In this document: positions 8,541 to 16,469 of the stretch, piece after piece
Numbering within the stretch: the stretch's first letter is position 1
Layout of the letters: every line of letters starts with the position of its first letter
DNA from: Phycisphaerae bacterium
GTDB taxonomy: Bacteria > Planctomycetota > Phycisphaerae > UBA1845
DNA: 37,965 nucleotides
NCBI GenBank assembly: GCA_029260025.1
Contig: JAJDDZ010000095.1
Coordinates: 1 to 37,965, forward strand
Direction: 5' to 3'
Translations under genes and position numbers: made by a program
The notes under the pieces: model-generated
What the model was told of the DNA's origin: nothing
The model's database searches: none
Seen by the model: only the letters and a program-made list of their open reading frames with translations

Positions 8541-11500
8541 ATGGCCAAGCAATTAAACAAGAGTCTCATCGTTGCCTTAACGATTGCCGCGTTCGGCGTC
8601 ATTCTCGCGCTGTCGGTGGTTATGCTGCAGCGTATTGAACGAAGCGATCCGAAATACTTCGTCGAACTGGCTGAGCGCACCGCCGAAGCAGGTCAGTGGC
8701 AGGAGGCGGCGATCTTCTACAATCGCGCTTGGGAACTCAGCAACGATGCGAAGCACCTCGTGTCTGTGGGCGACATGCTGTTGGAAGACGGCGAAGTGGG
8801 TCGCGCGATCGGCTCTTGGGAGCAGGCGCTCGTACATCAACCGGGTTTGCTCCACGCCCACAAACGACTTGTCGACGTTCGTGTTGAACTTGGTGAGCTC
8901 TATGGAGATTCCAACAACTGGGAGAGCGTCCACGAAGCTGCTTTGGCGATGCTGAAGGTCGATGCCGAGCGTACGCCGCAGCAAGAAGCGTTCGCCCACA
9001 ACGCCAATGGGCTGGCGCTCATCGCGCTAAGGCGACGCGCCGACGAGAACGCCGCACAAGGTCTCTTGGAATTGGAAAAAGCGTATGAACTCGCTCCCGC
9101 TCTTGTTAAGCACGGTACGGAACTCGCTTTGGAGTACACGAGAATCTCGCGACTCGATGAGGCTGAGTTGCTTCTTCGGAAACTCGTGGCCGAGAACACG
9201 ACGCCCGGTGCGAACGCCTCCCAGGCACGTCTTTCGCTCGCAAAATTCCTAGCGCGGCAGCAGAAGCCCAACGAAGCAGGTCCGCTCTTTGGAGAGAGTG
9301 TCACGCTCGCCGGGGACGATCACGAGGCGCGTATCGACGCCGAAATCGGCCACGCCGTCTTCTTGTCAATTCGATGGGCTCGGGCGAGGCGCGACGGGCA
9401 ACCGGAAGAAGAATCGCAGCCATACTTCGATCATGCGGAGAAAATTCTGACCGACCAGATAGCGCGTGATCCGGACAACTTCAAATCCTATCGTCAACTC
9501 GCCATGCTCTACAAGGCGTCTTCGCGCTTGCAGGAGGTAATTGACATCTGCGAGCAGCGACTTGCCAGAGGATTGGTTCGCAAAGGCGTCAAAGCGACAC
9601 AGCATCGCGTGGATACGTTCATGCTTATGCTCAACGCATCCGAGGCGGCTGTTGTGTTAGCGCTTCGAGCCGGCGAAGACGGTGACAGCGAAGCCAAAGA
9701 TGACCTGCTCGACAAGGCGGAACAATACGTCGTGGACGCTCGGGGGGAAGCACCGACTCATCCTGCGGTCCTGAGTCAAGCAGGCCGGGTCAAGCTCGCG
9801 CGTGGACAAGATCGTGCAGCCATCGAAAACCTCACCGCTTCGCACGATGCGTACAAGAATTTCGGGGCGATCAACTGGGAAAACACGATGATCCTCGCGA
9901 ATACCCATCTTCGGCTAAACGAAGCAGGCGTCGCCCGTCAGTTGCTGGAAAATGTCCTGGACGAGGCCGCACGCATGCGGGCGAACGATGAAACATTCTG
10001 GAACCTCTACGCGCAGAGTCTTCTGCAAACGGGTGAACTCGACCGCGCGCTTCGCGTCGCCGACCGTGTCCTGGCAATCAATCCCAGCAGCAAAGATGCC
10101 GCGCTACTGAAGGCTGCTATCTATGAAAGACAGGGCAAGCACGCCCAGGCCGGGTTAATTCAAAAACAAGTGACCGGGTCACCAACAATTGACGCAATGC
10201 TTCGCGCTCGGGCTAAATCACTGGAAGGCGATAACGAAGGTGCGATTAGCCTTCTGCTCGAAGCGATCAAAACCGAACCCACGAATGCTCGTTTGGTCGG
10301 AATGACCGTGCACGAACTCGTCGGAGCAGATCGCCAGAAAGAGGCTTTCACGATAGCAAAGAACGCCGTCGAGCAAGCTCCCCAGAACCCATCGCTTCAG
10401 CAGGTACTAGTCTACGCGCAGCCATCGCTTTCGGAAACTGAAAGAAATACAGCGATGCTCTCCGCGATCGAATCCGAGGAAGATCCCTACAAGCGAGCGC
10501 TCGATAAGCTTATGTTCTTCACGCGAATCGAAGACAACGCGAGTGCCCTTGTCGCGATAGATAGCGCTCTTGGGCATGTTCGCGCCAGGGACACGCCGCA
10601 GGCCAAAAGCGCAACCGCCACCCAGCACCAGGTTCTCTTGAAAACAAAAATCCGTATAGCATCGCAATTAGACGATCGGGTCGCGATGGAAGCGGCTCGC
10701 GACGAAGGAGTCGAATTCAACGTCGATGGTGTCGGGGGCAAGACGGTCTTGGGATTGTACTACTTGCAGCAGAAGGATTTCGAACTTGCTGCCAATGCGT
10801 TTCGCGAAGTGATCTCCATTCAGCCAACCGACGCATCATCCCTCGCGCTTCTCGGCCAATGTTTGCAAATGCTTGGGCGTGACGACGAATCGTGGACCGC
10901 ATACGAACGAGCGATCCGCGCAAACCACGACGAAGGACTCGCCCATCTTGGCCTCGCCGTGCTCGCGCGCAAGAAGGACGACGACGTAACTTTCAATCGT
11001 GAGCTAGATGAGTGCGAACGAACCGTACCAAACGACCCTTGGGTTCGCGAACAGCTCATCGTCCGCACAGAAGAGGCGGATCCCCAGCAAGCGATCGCCC
11101 GCAGAGAGGCGATCCTACTGGACAACCAAGAAGACACTTACAACTTGCAGCGCCTAGCCAGTTTGTACGAAAAATCTGGCGCCAACGACAAAGCCGACGC
11201 CCAGCACGCAAGACTCGTCGAACTAGCGCCAGAAGATCAGCGAATTGCAACGTTGGCTGCCAGGTACTATCGCCGAACCGGGCGGGCGGATCGGGCGGTG
11301 GATCTTCTCGGCAGTTTCGCGCAGTCTCAAAAAGCCGATGTCGATAAGGCAAACGCACTCCGCCTTGTCGCAGCCGAATTAATTAACCAAGGAAGAAATG
11401 ACGCCGCTGAAAAAATACTCCTCGACGCGATCAAGTTAACTGAGACGTTTGAGTTGCAGCGGGCCCTCGCAGACTTTTATGTCCGCGTTTCGAACGATCC

Positions 11501-13097
11501 AGACAGGGCACTCCCTTGGCTGAGTAAATCGATCGAGCGAGCCGAAGCTGATTCGCCCGAGGCGATTCCTGGTCTTCTCGAATCGCGCGTCATTTGCAGA
11601 CTGCATCGCAATCTCAATGACACGGATGGCGCTCGCGAAGATGTCGAGGAACTCTTGCGGTCTCACAAGGACTTCGTTCGCGGACTTCTTTGGCAAAGCG
11701 AAGTCTTCGCCCGAACCGGCGAGATCGATCGGGCCGTCGAGTCGCTTACGTCCTATCTCGCCAAGCGTCCAGAAGACACATACGCCCTCTATTCGCGAGC
11801 GCAGCACTACATCGCGCGTGGCAACATCGCCCTGGCGATCGACGACCTCCAGCGCATCAAGAGAACTTCCCCCCGCGCACTTCGACTCAAACCCCGCATC
11901 ATGCTGGCGCGATTGCAAAGACACAGTGGCCACAAAGATCTTTGGATTCGCGAGCTCGAAGGCTTGCACAGCGAAGTACCGGGATCCAGCGCCGCCGCCC
12001 TTGCTTTGGCTGAGGCGTACATACAACAGCAGCAATTCGACGACGCGGACCGTCTTGTTACCGCGCAGATGAACCAAGTCGGGACTGCCGGTAAGTCTCA
12101 ATGGCTTTTCTTGCGCGGTCGGATTTCGTTGAGTCTCGATCGTCCGGACGACGCGCTCCGCGACTTCGGCCAGGCTGCCCAAGCGGACAACTTCGGCACA
12201 ACCACCGTCGCCTCGGTCCTGGGCATGTATGCCCAACTCAACCGAGATTCAGAAGGCGTGAAATACTACCAGTCTCTACCTGAAGCGTCCAAACACGGGG
12301 CGATCGCCAAAGCGAAGTATGCGAGATTGCTGGCGGGAGCGGGCGAATCGGATCAAGCGGTTGTGGAAATGCGTGAAGCGATGGCCCTTGCAACCGATAA
12401 ACCGCTAAACATTGTGCGCGCCTTGGTTAGCGATCTTTACCAAGGATTTGATGCCGAGGGAGCTGTTGCGCTCTTTGAGGGAAGCTCGCCGAGCGAATCG
12501 ACGGAGCGGGCGAACCAACGCCTGCTCGTTCGATTGCACGCCAGAGACGGAAATTTCGGTGAGGCGATAGAACTACTCGATCAACTACTAGCCACGGCGT
12601 CGAGCAATGTCGAACGATCAACCTTGCTCCATGAGAAGGGCGACGTTCTCGATGGATCTGGCGACGCAGCCGGGGCTGTCACCGCGTACCAAGGCTCCCT
12701 GAAATATGACGCGACTAATTGGGCGACGCTGAACAATATTGCGTTTCTCCTCTCGGACAAACTCGCAGATCATCAAGGCGCTTTGCGATATGCTCAGCGC
12801 GCTGTTGCGATTGTGGATAACTCGTTCACGCTCGACACGCTCGGATGGACGTACGTCGGTCTCGCACAATTTGATCTCGCAATTGCCGAACTGAGTCGTG
12901 CGGTGCGTGTGAACCCAGACTACGGATGGGCGTACTTGCATCTGGGTGAAGCGTACCGACGCAATGGGGCGTTCTCGCAAGCGTCTGATGTCTTGAGAAC
13001 CGGCTCAGATGTCGCGCATGCGTCGAAAGACCCGGAACTTGACGCCGCAATCGCTACGTCTACTGATCGCGTTCGATCTCGTGATCGCACCCCATAA
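8541..13097 (+). CDS. giant membrane-anchored TPR protein
   Basis: This 1518-residue protein has one N-terminal membrane segment (SLIVALTIAAFGVILALSVV, residues about 8-28). Nearly continuous tetratricopeptide repeats follow to the end, presumably periplasmic. Repeat units are visible at residues about 43-110 (AERTAEAGQWQEAAIFYNRA), around 760-830 (YYLQQKDFELAANAFREVIS and similar) and at the C-terminus (GWAYLHLGEAYRRNGAFSQA). A GAAGGA ribosome site (8525-8530) precedes the ATG by 10 bases. TPR scaffolds of this topology accompany exosortase/exopolysaccharide systems (PrsT) and also occur as general planctomycete envelope scaffolds. Its partner cannot be read from sequence, but the EpsI-like gene immediately upstream is the best candidate. 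It lies 54 bases before the CNNM gene. Confidence 0.9.
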   Translation: MAKQLNKSLIVALTIAAFGVILALSVVMLQRIERSDPKYFVELAERTAEAGQWQEAAIFYNRAWELSNDAKHLVSVGDMLLEDGEVGRAIGSWEQALVHQPGLLHAHKRLVDVRVELGELYGDSNNWESVHEAALAMLKVDAERTPQQEAFAHNANGLALIALRRRADENAAQGLLELEKAYELAPALVKHGTELALEYTRISRLDEAELLLRKLVAENTTPGANASQARLSLAKFLARQQKPNEAGPLFGESVTLAGDDHEARIDAEIGHAVFLSIRWARARRDGQPEEESQPYFDHAEKILTDQIARDPDNFKSYRQLAMLYKASSRLQEVIDICEQRLARGLVRKGVKATQHRVDTFMLMLNASEAAVVLALRAGEDGDSEAKDDLLDKAEQYVVDARGEAPTHPAVLSQAGRVKLARGQDRAAIENLTASHDAYKNFGAINWENTMILANTHLRLNEAGVARQLLENVLDEAARMRANDETFWNLYAQSLLQTGELDRALRVADRVLAINPSSKDAALLKAAIYERQGKHAQAGLIQKQVTGSPTIDAMLRARAKSLEGDNEGAISLLLEAIKTEPTNARLVGMTVHELVGADRQKEAFTIAKNAVEQAPQNPSLQQVLVYAQPSLSETERNTAMLSAIESEEDPYKRALDKLMFFTRIEDNASALVAIDSALGHVRARDTPQAKSATATQHQVLLKTKIRIASQLDDRVAMEAARDEGVEFNVDGVGGKTVLGLYYLQQKDFELAANAFREVISIQPTDASSLALLGQCLQMLGRDDESWTAYERAIRANHDEGLAHLGLAVLARKKDDDVTFNRELDECERTVPNDPWVREQLIVRTEEADPQQAIARREAILLDNQEDTYNLQRLASLYEKSGANDKADAQHARLVELAPEDQRIATLAARYYRRTGRADRAVDLLGSFAQSQKADVDKANALRLVAAELINQGRNDAAEKILLDAIKLTETFELQRALADFYVRVSNDPDRALPWLSKSIERAEADSPEAIPGLLESRVICRLHRNLNDTDGAREDVEELLRSHKDFVRGLLWQSEVFARTGEIDRAVESLTSYLAKRPEDTYALYSRAQHYIARGNIALAIDDLQRIKRTSPRALRLKPRIMLARLQRHSGHKDLWIRELEGLHSEVPGSSAAALALAEAYIQQQQFDDADRLVTAQMNQVGTAGKSQWLFLRGRISLSLDRPDDALRDFGQAAQADNFGTTTVASVLGMYAQLNRDSEGVKYYQSLPEASKHGAIAKAKYARLLAGAGESDQAVVEMREAMALATDKPLNIVRALVSDLYQGFDAEGAVALFEGSSPSESTERANQRLLVRLHARDGNFGEAIELLDQLLATASSNVERSTLLHEKGDVLDGSGDAAGAVTAYQGSLKYDATNWATLNNIAFLLSDKLADHQGALRYAQRAVAIVDNSFTLDTLGWTYVGLAQFDLAIAELSRAVRVNPDYGWAYLHLGEAYRRNGAFSQASDVLRTGSDVAHASKDPELDAAIATSTDRVRSRDRTP

Positions 13098-13151
13098 CTC
13101 AGTTACTAGGGCAACCATGAAAGACGCATACTTGGTGCGATTACAATAACG

Positions 13152-14411
13152 ATGATCTGGATCGCGCTTGTAGTTTTGGTTGTTTGTTCTGGGGCGGTCT
13201 CAGGTTCGGAGACGGTCTTGTTTGCGCTCACGCGCAAAGAACTTCAGGAAGCAAACGTTTCCGCCAGTCGCTCGCGTCGCCGCGCGTACGTATTGATGCG
13301 CAACCCGCGACACGTTTTGATGACCGTGTTGATGACCAACACCGCGATCAACGTGACAATTTTTTCCCTTTCGTTTCAGGCATCCGGCGCGCAACCGTCG
13401 CTGCATCCCTTGCTCGCCGCAGCCATCGGCGTGGGCGTCTTGGTTACGGTGATCCTTTTCGGAGAGATGTTGCCCAAGGCGCTTGCACTGCGAAATGCGA
13501 AGTCGCTTGCTCCCTACTCCGCCGCCCTCTTGAGTAGTTTGGAGGCGCTTCTTTCTCCGGTACAGCGCGTGTTGTCCTTTTTTCTTGTGGATCCGATTAC
13601 ACGGCTTCTCGCTCCTGAGACGTCTTCGCCGTCGAATGTTTCGATTGATGAGCTTCGGCTCCTCGTTGAACATTCTGCTCGCGAGGGACATATTGATGCC
13701 GCAGAGAATGACATGCTTCAGGCTGTTGTCGGCCTGACGGAGATTTCTGTTCGGGAAGTGATGACGCCGCGTGTAGATATTGAGAAAATTTCGCTCCACG
13801 GTGACCTCCGCAAGACTCATGCCATCTTCGCCAAGACCAAGAAACGGTTGCTCCCAGTGTGTGGCCGTGACCTCGATGACATTCGAGGCATTCTTCCAAC
13901 TCGGCGCGCCCTTCTTTTCCCAGACGCGAAAATCTCGACGCTATCGCATCCGCCGGAGTTTGTTCCCGAGCAGGCAAACCTTGCGCACGTAATGCAACAC
14001 TTTCGCACCGCCAGAAGTCACTTGGCGATCGTCGTTGACGAATATGGCGGAACGTCCGGTATCGTCACCAACGACAATCTCGTTGCCCGGATCGTAGGCG
14101 ATCTGCCAATGACTGATGACTCCGACGAACGTTCTTCCACAGAACGCATCGACGACAATAACTATCGTGTGGACGGTAACCTCAGCGTTCGCACGTGGGC
14201 AGAGCGTTTTGCCGTTGGCGAAATCGACGATCACATTGACACCGTTGGCGGGTTGATCCTCTCCAAGCTCGGCCGCATTCCACATGTCGGAGATGAGGTT
14301 CATGTGCGCAATCTAACCTTGAAAGTCGAGTCGATGTCGAGGCAGAGGATCCAACACGTCCTGATCAATCGAAACTCGAAGCAGAACAGTGGAACGGAGG
14401 TGCCCGCGTGA
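13152..14411 (+). CDS. CNNM/CorC-type hemolysin-family transporter, full length
   Basis: This 419-residue inner-membrane protein of the CNNM (DUF21) family is implicated in Mg2+/Co2+ transport. The transmembrane domain begins IWIALVVLVVCSGAVSGSETV and contains FGEMLPKALALRNAKSLAPY, the family signature. The CBS pair follows (VREVMTPRVDI, then LAIVVDEYGGTSGIVTNDNL). A C-terminal CorC_HlyC domain closes the protein (YRVDGNLSVRTW through DTVGGLILSKLGRIPHVGDE). Its stop overlaps the next start by 4 bases (GTGA), so the two paralogues are translationally coupled. No clear ribosome site precedes the ATG. Confidence 0.92.
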   Translation: MIWIALVVLVVCSGAVSGSETVLFALTRKELQEANVSASRSRRRAYVLMRNPRHVLMTVLMTNTAINVTIFSLSFQASGAQPSLHPLLAAAIGVGVLVTVILFGEMLPKALALRNAKSLAPYSAALLSSLEALLSPVQRVLSFFLVDPITRLLAPETSSPSNVSIDELRLLVEHSAREGHIDAAENDMLQAVVGLTEISVREVMTPRVDIEKISLHGDLRKTHAIFAKTKKRLLPVCGRDLDDIRGILPTRRALLFPDAKISTLSHPPEFVPEQANLAHVMQHFRTARSHLAIVVDEYGGTSGIVTNDNLVARIVGDLPMTDDSDERSSTERIDDNNYRVDGNLSVRTWAERFAVGEIDDHIDTVGGLILSKLGRIPHVGDEVHVRNLTLKVESMSRQRIQHVLINRNSKQNSGTEVPA

Positions 14412-15400
14412 GTTGGGTTGTGGTCATCGGACTTATAGTTGCGGCACTTTTTATGTCGGGTTTCTTTTCCGGTTCGGAAACGGGACTTTACTGTGTCAAT
14501 CGTCTTCGCCTACAGTTGGCGGTTCAACAGAACGACGTGAGGGCTGCGAGGTTGTCTCGATTGCTCGCCGACGAGCAGGGAGCTCTTTCCGCTACGCTCA
14601 TCGGGACGAACCTGATGAACTACATCACGACGACCGCCGTCGCCTTTCTTTTTACCAAGCTCATGCAACTCAGTGAAATCGATTCTCAGCTTTACACGAT
14701 CGTTCTTGTTACACCCATTGTATTTGTTTTTGGGGAGGTTGTTCCCAAGAATTTGTTTCAGCGTCACCCGGATGACTTGATGGTCAAGGCCTCGTTGACA
14801 CTGTCTGCCACGTTCCGTATTTTTCGCGCTCTTGGGGCGATTCAACTCTTCAAGGTGCTTACCAAGCTCGCGAATCGAATGACGGGCGGCTCGGTTTCGC
14901 AGCTGGGCCTTATCGAGCCAAAACGACGCGTAGCACTCTTGCTGCAAGAAGCGCTCGCGGACCATTCTCAAGGCGACGATCGGAGTGAAATGATCGATAG
15001 GGTTTGTCAGCTTTCCGAGACGCCGGTTCGTGATGTGATGATCCCGTTTCGTAGTGTGACATCGATCGCCGCGACCGCTACGCGACAGCAATTGATTCGC
15101 ATCGCTCGCGCTACGGGATACGCGAGAATCCCGGTCTACGGGGCACGAAAAACGCGCATCACGGGGCTCGTGAAATTGGATGAGCTGCTGCGTGATCGCC
15201 TGTGGGATCGCGTCGGCGAGCGACTGACGCCTGCGCTTTCGATTAGACCGCACAATAGCGTTGCGGTGGCGATCAATCGGATGCGAGCGGAAAAACGTGA
15301 GCTTGCAATCGTCACGGGTTCGGGCGACCATCTTCTCGGCATCGTAACGCTCCGTGATTTGTTGCAAGAGCTCATTGGTGAACAAAACGGCACGGACTAA
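14408..15400 (+). CDS. CNNM/CBS transporter paralogue without CorC domain
   Basis: This 330-residue protein starts at a GTG embedded in the stop of the preceding gene. The DUF21 membrane domain opens with VVVIGLIVAALFMSGFFSGS and carries FGEVVPKNLFQRHPDDLM. The CBS pair follows (VRDVMIPFRSVTSIAA; LAIVTGSGDHLLGIVTLRDL). The protein ends right after the second CBS domain, so the C-terminal CorC_HlyC domain of its upstream partner is absent. This arrangement, one long and one short CNNM protein in a coupled pair, suggests a heteromeric transporter; that is inference. The ion is not determined. Confidence 0.9.
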   Translation: MSWVVVIGLIVAALFMSGFFSGSETGLYCVNRLRLQLAVQQNDVRAARLSRLLADEQGALSATLIGTNLMNYITTTAVAFLFTKLMQLSEIDSQLYTIVLVTPIVFVFGEVVPKNLFQRHPDDLMVKASLTLSATFRIFRALGAIQLFKVLTKLANRMTGGSVSQLGLIEPKRRVALLLQEALADHSQGDDRSEMIDRVCQLSETPVRDVMIPFRSVTSIAATATRQQLIRIARATGYARIPVYGARKTRITGLVKLDELLRDRLWDRVGERLTPALSIRPHNSVAVAINRMRAEKRELAIVTGSGDHLLGIVTLRDLLQELIGEQNGTD

Positions 15401-15434
15401 TTGCCCAGTCTTGACGCTTTCTTGGCATCGCCTA

Positions 15435-15446
15435 ACGTGTACACGT
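15435..15446. repeat. 12-bp perfect palindrome between genes
   Basis: ACGTGTACACGT is its own reverse complement. It lies in the 111-base gap between the second CNNM gene and the folate enzyme, 66 bases before the latter's start. It could be an operator half-pair for a dimeric regulator; no regulator is identified. Confidence 0.35.
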
Positions 15447-15511
15447 CTTCGTGCGTGTGTTCGGTTCCGTTTGTCGTAGGGTTGGTATTGTATATTTGAT
15501 TGGGATGGGAA

Positions 15512-16153
15512 ATGGAAGACTTGACGAAACTTAGCATCGACGATTTTCTTAACAAAGTGGCCGATCGTACGCCGACACCAGGTGGCGGCGGCGTGACGGG
15601 GCTTGCCGGTGCGCTCTCTTGTGCGATGGCGCAAATGGTCGCTGCGTATTCCAAACGCAAGAGCACCTCAGCGGAAGATGGTGCTGCCATTGACGCGGCG
15701 ATGCTCAAGCTTCGCCGCACGGACGAAATTCTGCGAGCACTGATAAGTCAAGACGCTGCTGTCTATAAGGCGATGACGACAGCACGAAAGGCGTCGTTCG
15801 CAAGAGATCGGGAAGATCCTGATCTTGAGCAGGCGTATCAGGACGCGGTGCTTGGGGCGGTGGCGGTTCCCATGGAGATGGCTGCGACTGCTGCCCTGGC
15901 GATCGGCGAGATGAATAAGTTCAAGCACATCGCCAATCGGCACCTGCTGAGCGATCTTGCGATTGCTGCGGTCTTTGCTCGTGCGACAGCTCGGGCTGCG
16001 CGGTGTACGCTCTGGGTGAATGTCCCAGAGATTACGGATGGGGATCGGCGAGCTAAGCTGATGACAAACGTGGATCGCATAATCCTGCACTGCGCAAGTC
16101 ACCTGACTGCGATTGAGGCATTTGTACATCGCAGTTTGGAGGAAGGCGAGTAG
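15512..16153 (+). CDS. cyclodeaminase/cyclohydrolase family protein (FTCD_C)
   Basis: This protein has about 213 residues from the ATG at 15512; an in-frame TTG at 15500 adds four residues and is less likely. SIDDFLNKVADRTPTPGGGG followed by TGLAGALSCAMAQMVAAYS is the N-terminal signature of the formiminotransferase-cyclodeaminase C-terminal family (FchA-like), an all-helical dimeric enzyme. Members remove the formimino nitrogen from 5-formimino-THF or hydrolyse methenyl-THF to formyl-THF. The gene stands without its formiminotransferase partner, so cyclohydrolase activity in one-carbon metabolism is a reasonable guess but is not proven. The next gene begins 19 bases after its stop. Confidence 0.9.
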   Translation: MEDLTKLSIDDFLNKVADRTPTPGGGGVTGLAGALSCAMAQMVAAYSKRKSTSAEDGAAIDAAMLKLRRTDEILRALISQDAAVYKAMTTARKASFARDREDPDLEQAYQDAVLGAVAVPMEMAATAALAIGEMNKFKHIANRHLLSDLAIAAVFARATARAARCTLWVNVPEITDGDRRAKLMTNVDRIILHCASHLTAIEAFVHRSLEEGE

Positions 16154-16172
16154 GGCTGCCGATAGATCGGTC

Positions 16173-16424
16173 ATGGACGACTCACCTTCCTATCACCTCG
16201 ACGTTGACGGTCTGGAAGAACCATTGCCTCCCGGCGATTGTGGTGGTGGATTTCGTGGTCGTGCTTGGGTCGGGATTCTGTTCGATTGTTGCGGGGTGTA
16301 CACGAGGATCTATCGAAATCCCGATGGTACCGCTTACCATGGTTCTTGTCCCAGGTGCCTTCGGAAGGTCCGGTTGCGTGTTGGGGATGGGGGCACGTCA
16401 TCTCGTTTTTTTGTAGCCGAGTGA
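16173..16424 (+). CDS. small Cys-rich conserved-looking protein, 83 residues
   Basis: The ATG at 16173 gives a protein with a short acidic N-terminus and a compact core: WVGILFDCCGVYTRIYRNPD, then GSCPRCLRKVRLRVG, ending GGTSSRFFVAE. The Cys-Cys pair and the CPRC knuckle could bind one zinc. The dense mix of conserved-type residues suggests a real folded domain, and I believe similar short proteins occur in planctomycetes, but I know no assigned function. It sits between the folate enzyme (19 bases upstream) and the ABC exporter (45 bases downstream), on the same strand. An extension to 16113 would overlap the previous gene and is not favoured. Confidence 0.65.
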   Translation: MDDSPSYHLDVDGLEEPLPPGDCGGGFRGRAWVGILFDCCGVYTRIYRNPDGTAYHGSCPRCLRKVRLRVGDGGTSSRFFVAE

Positions 16425-16469
16425 TTTTCCGCTCTCACTTCCGCGCCATTTCGATTATGATCGTTTGGG

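Noticed and set aside
12812-12820. Perfect DnaA-box sequence (TGTGGATAA) near the composition switch
   Set aside because: It is a single copy inside the TPR gene with no cluster around it; one such 9-mer in 38 kb is expected by chance often enough.
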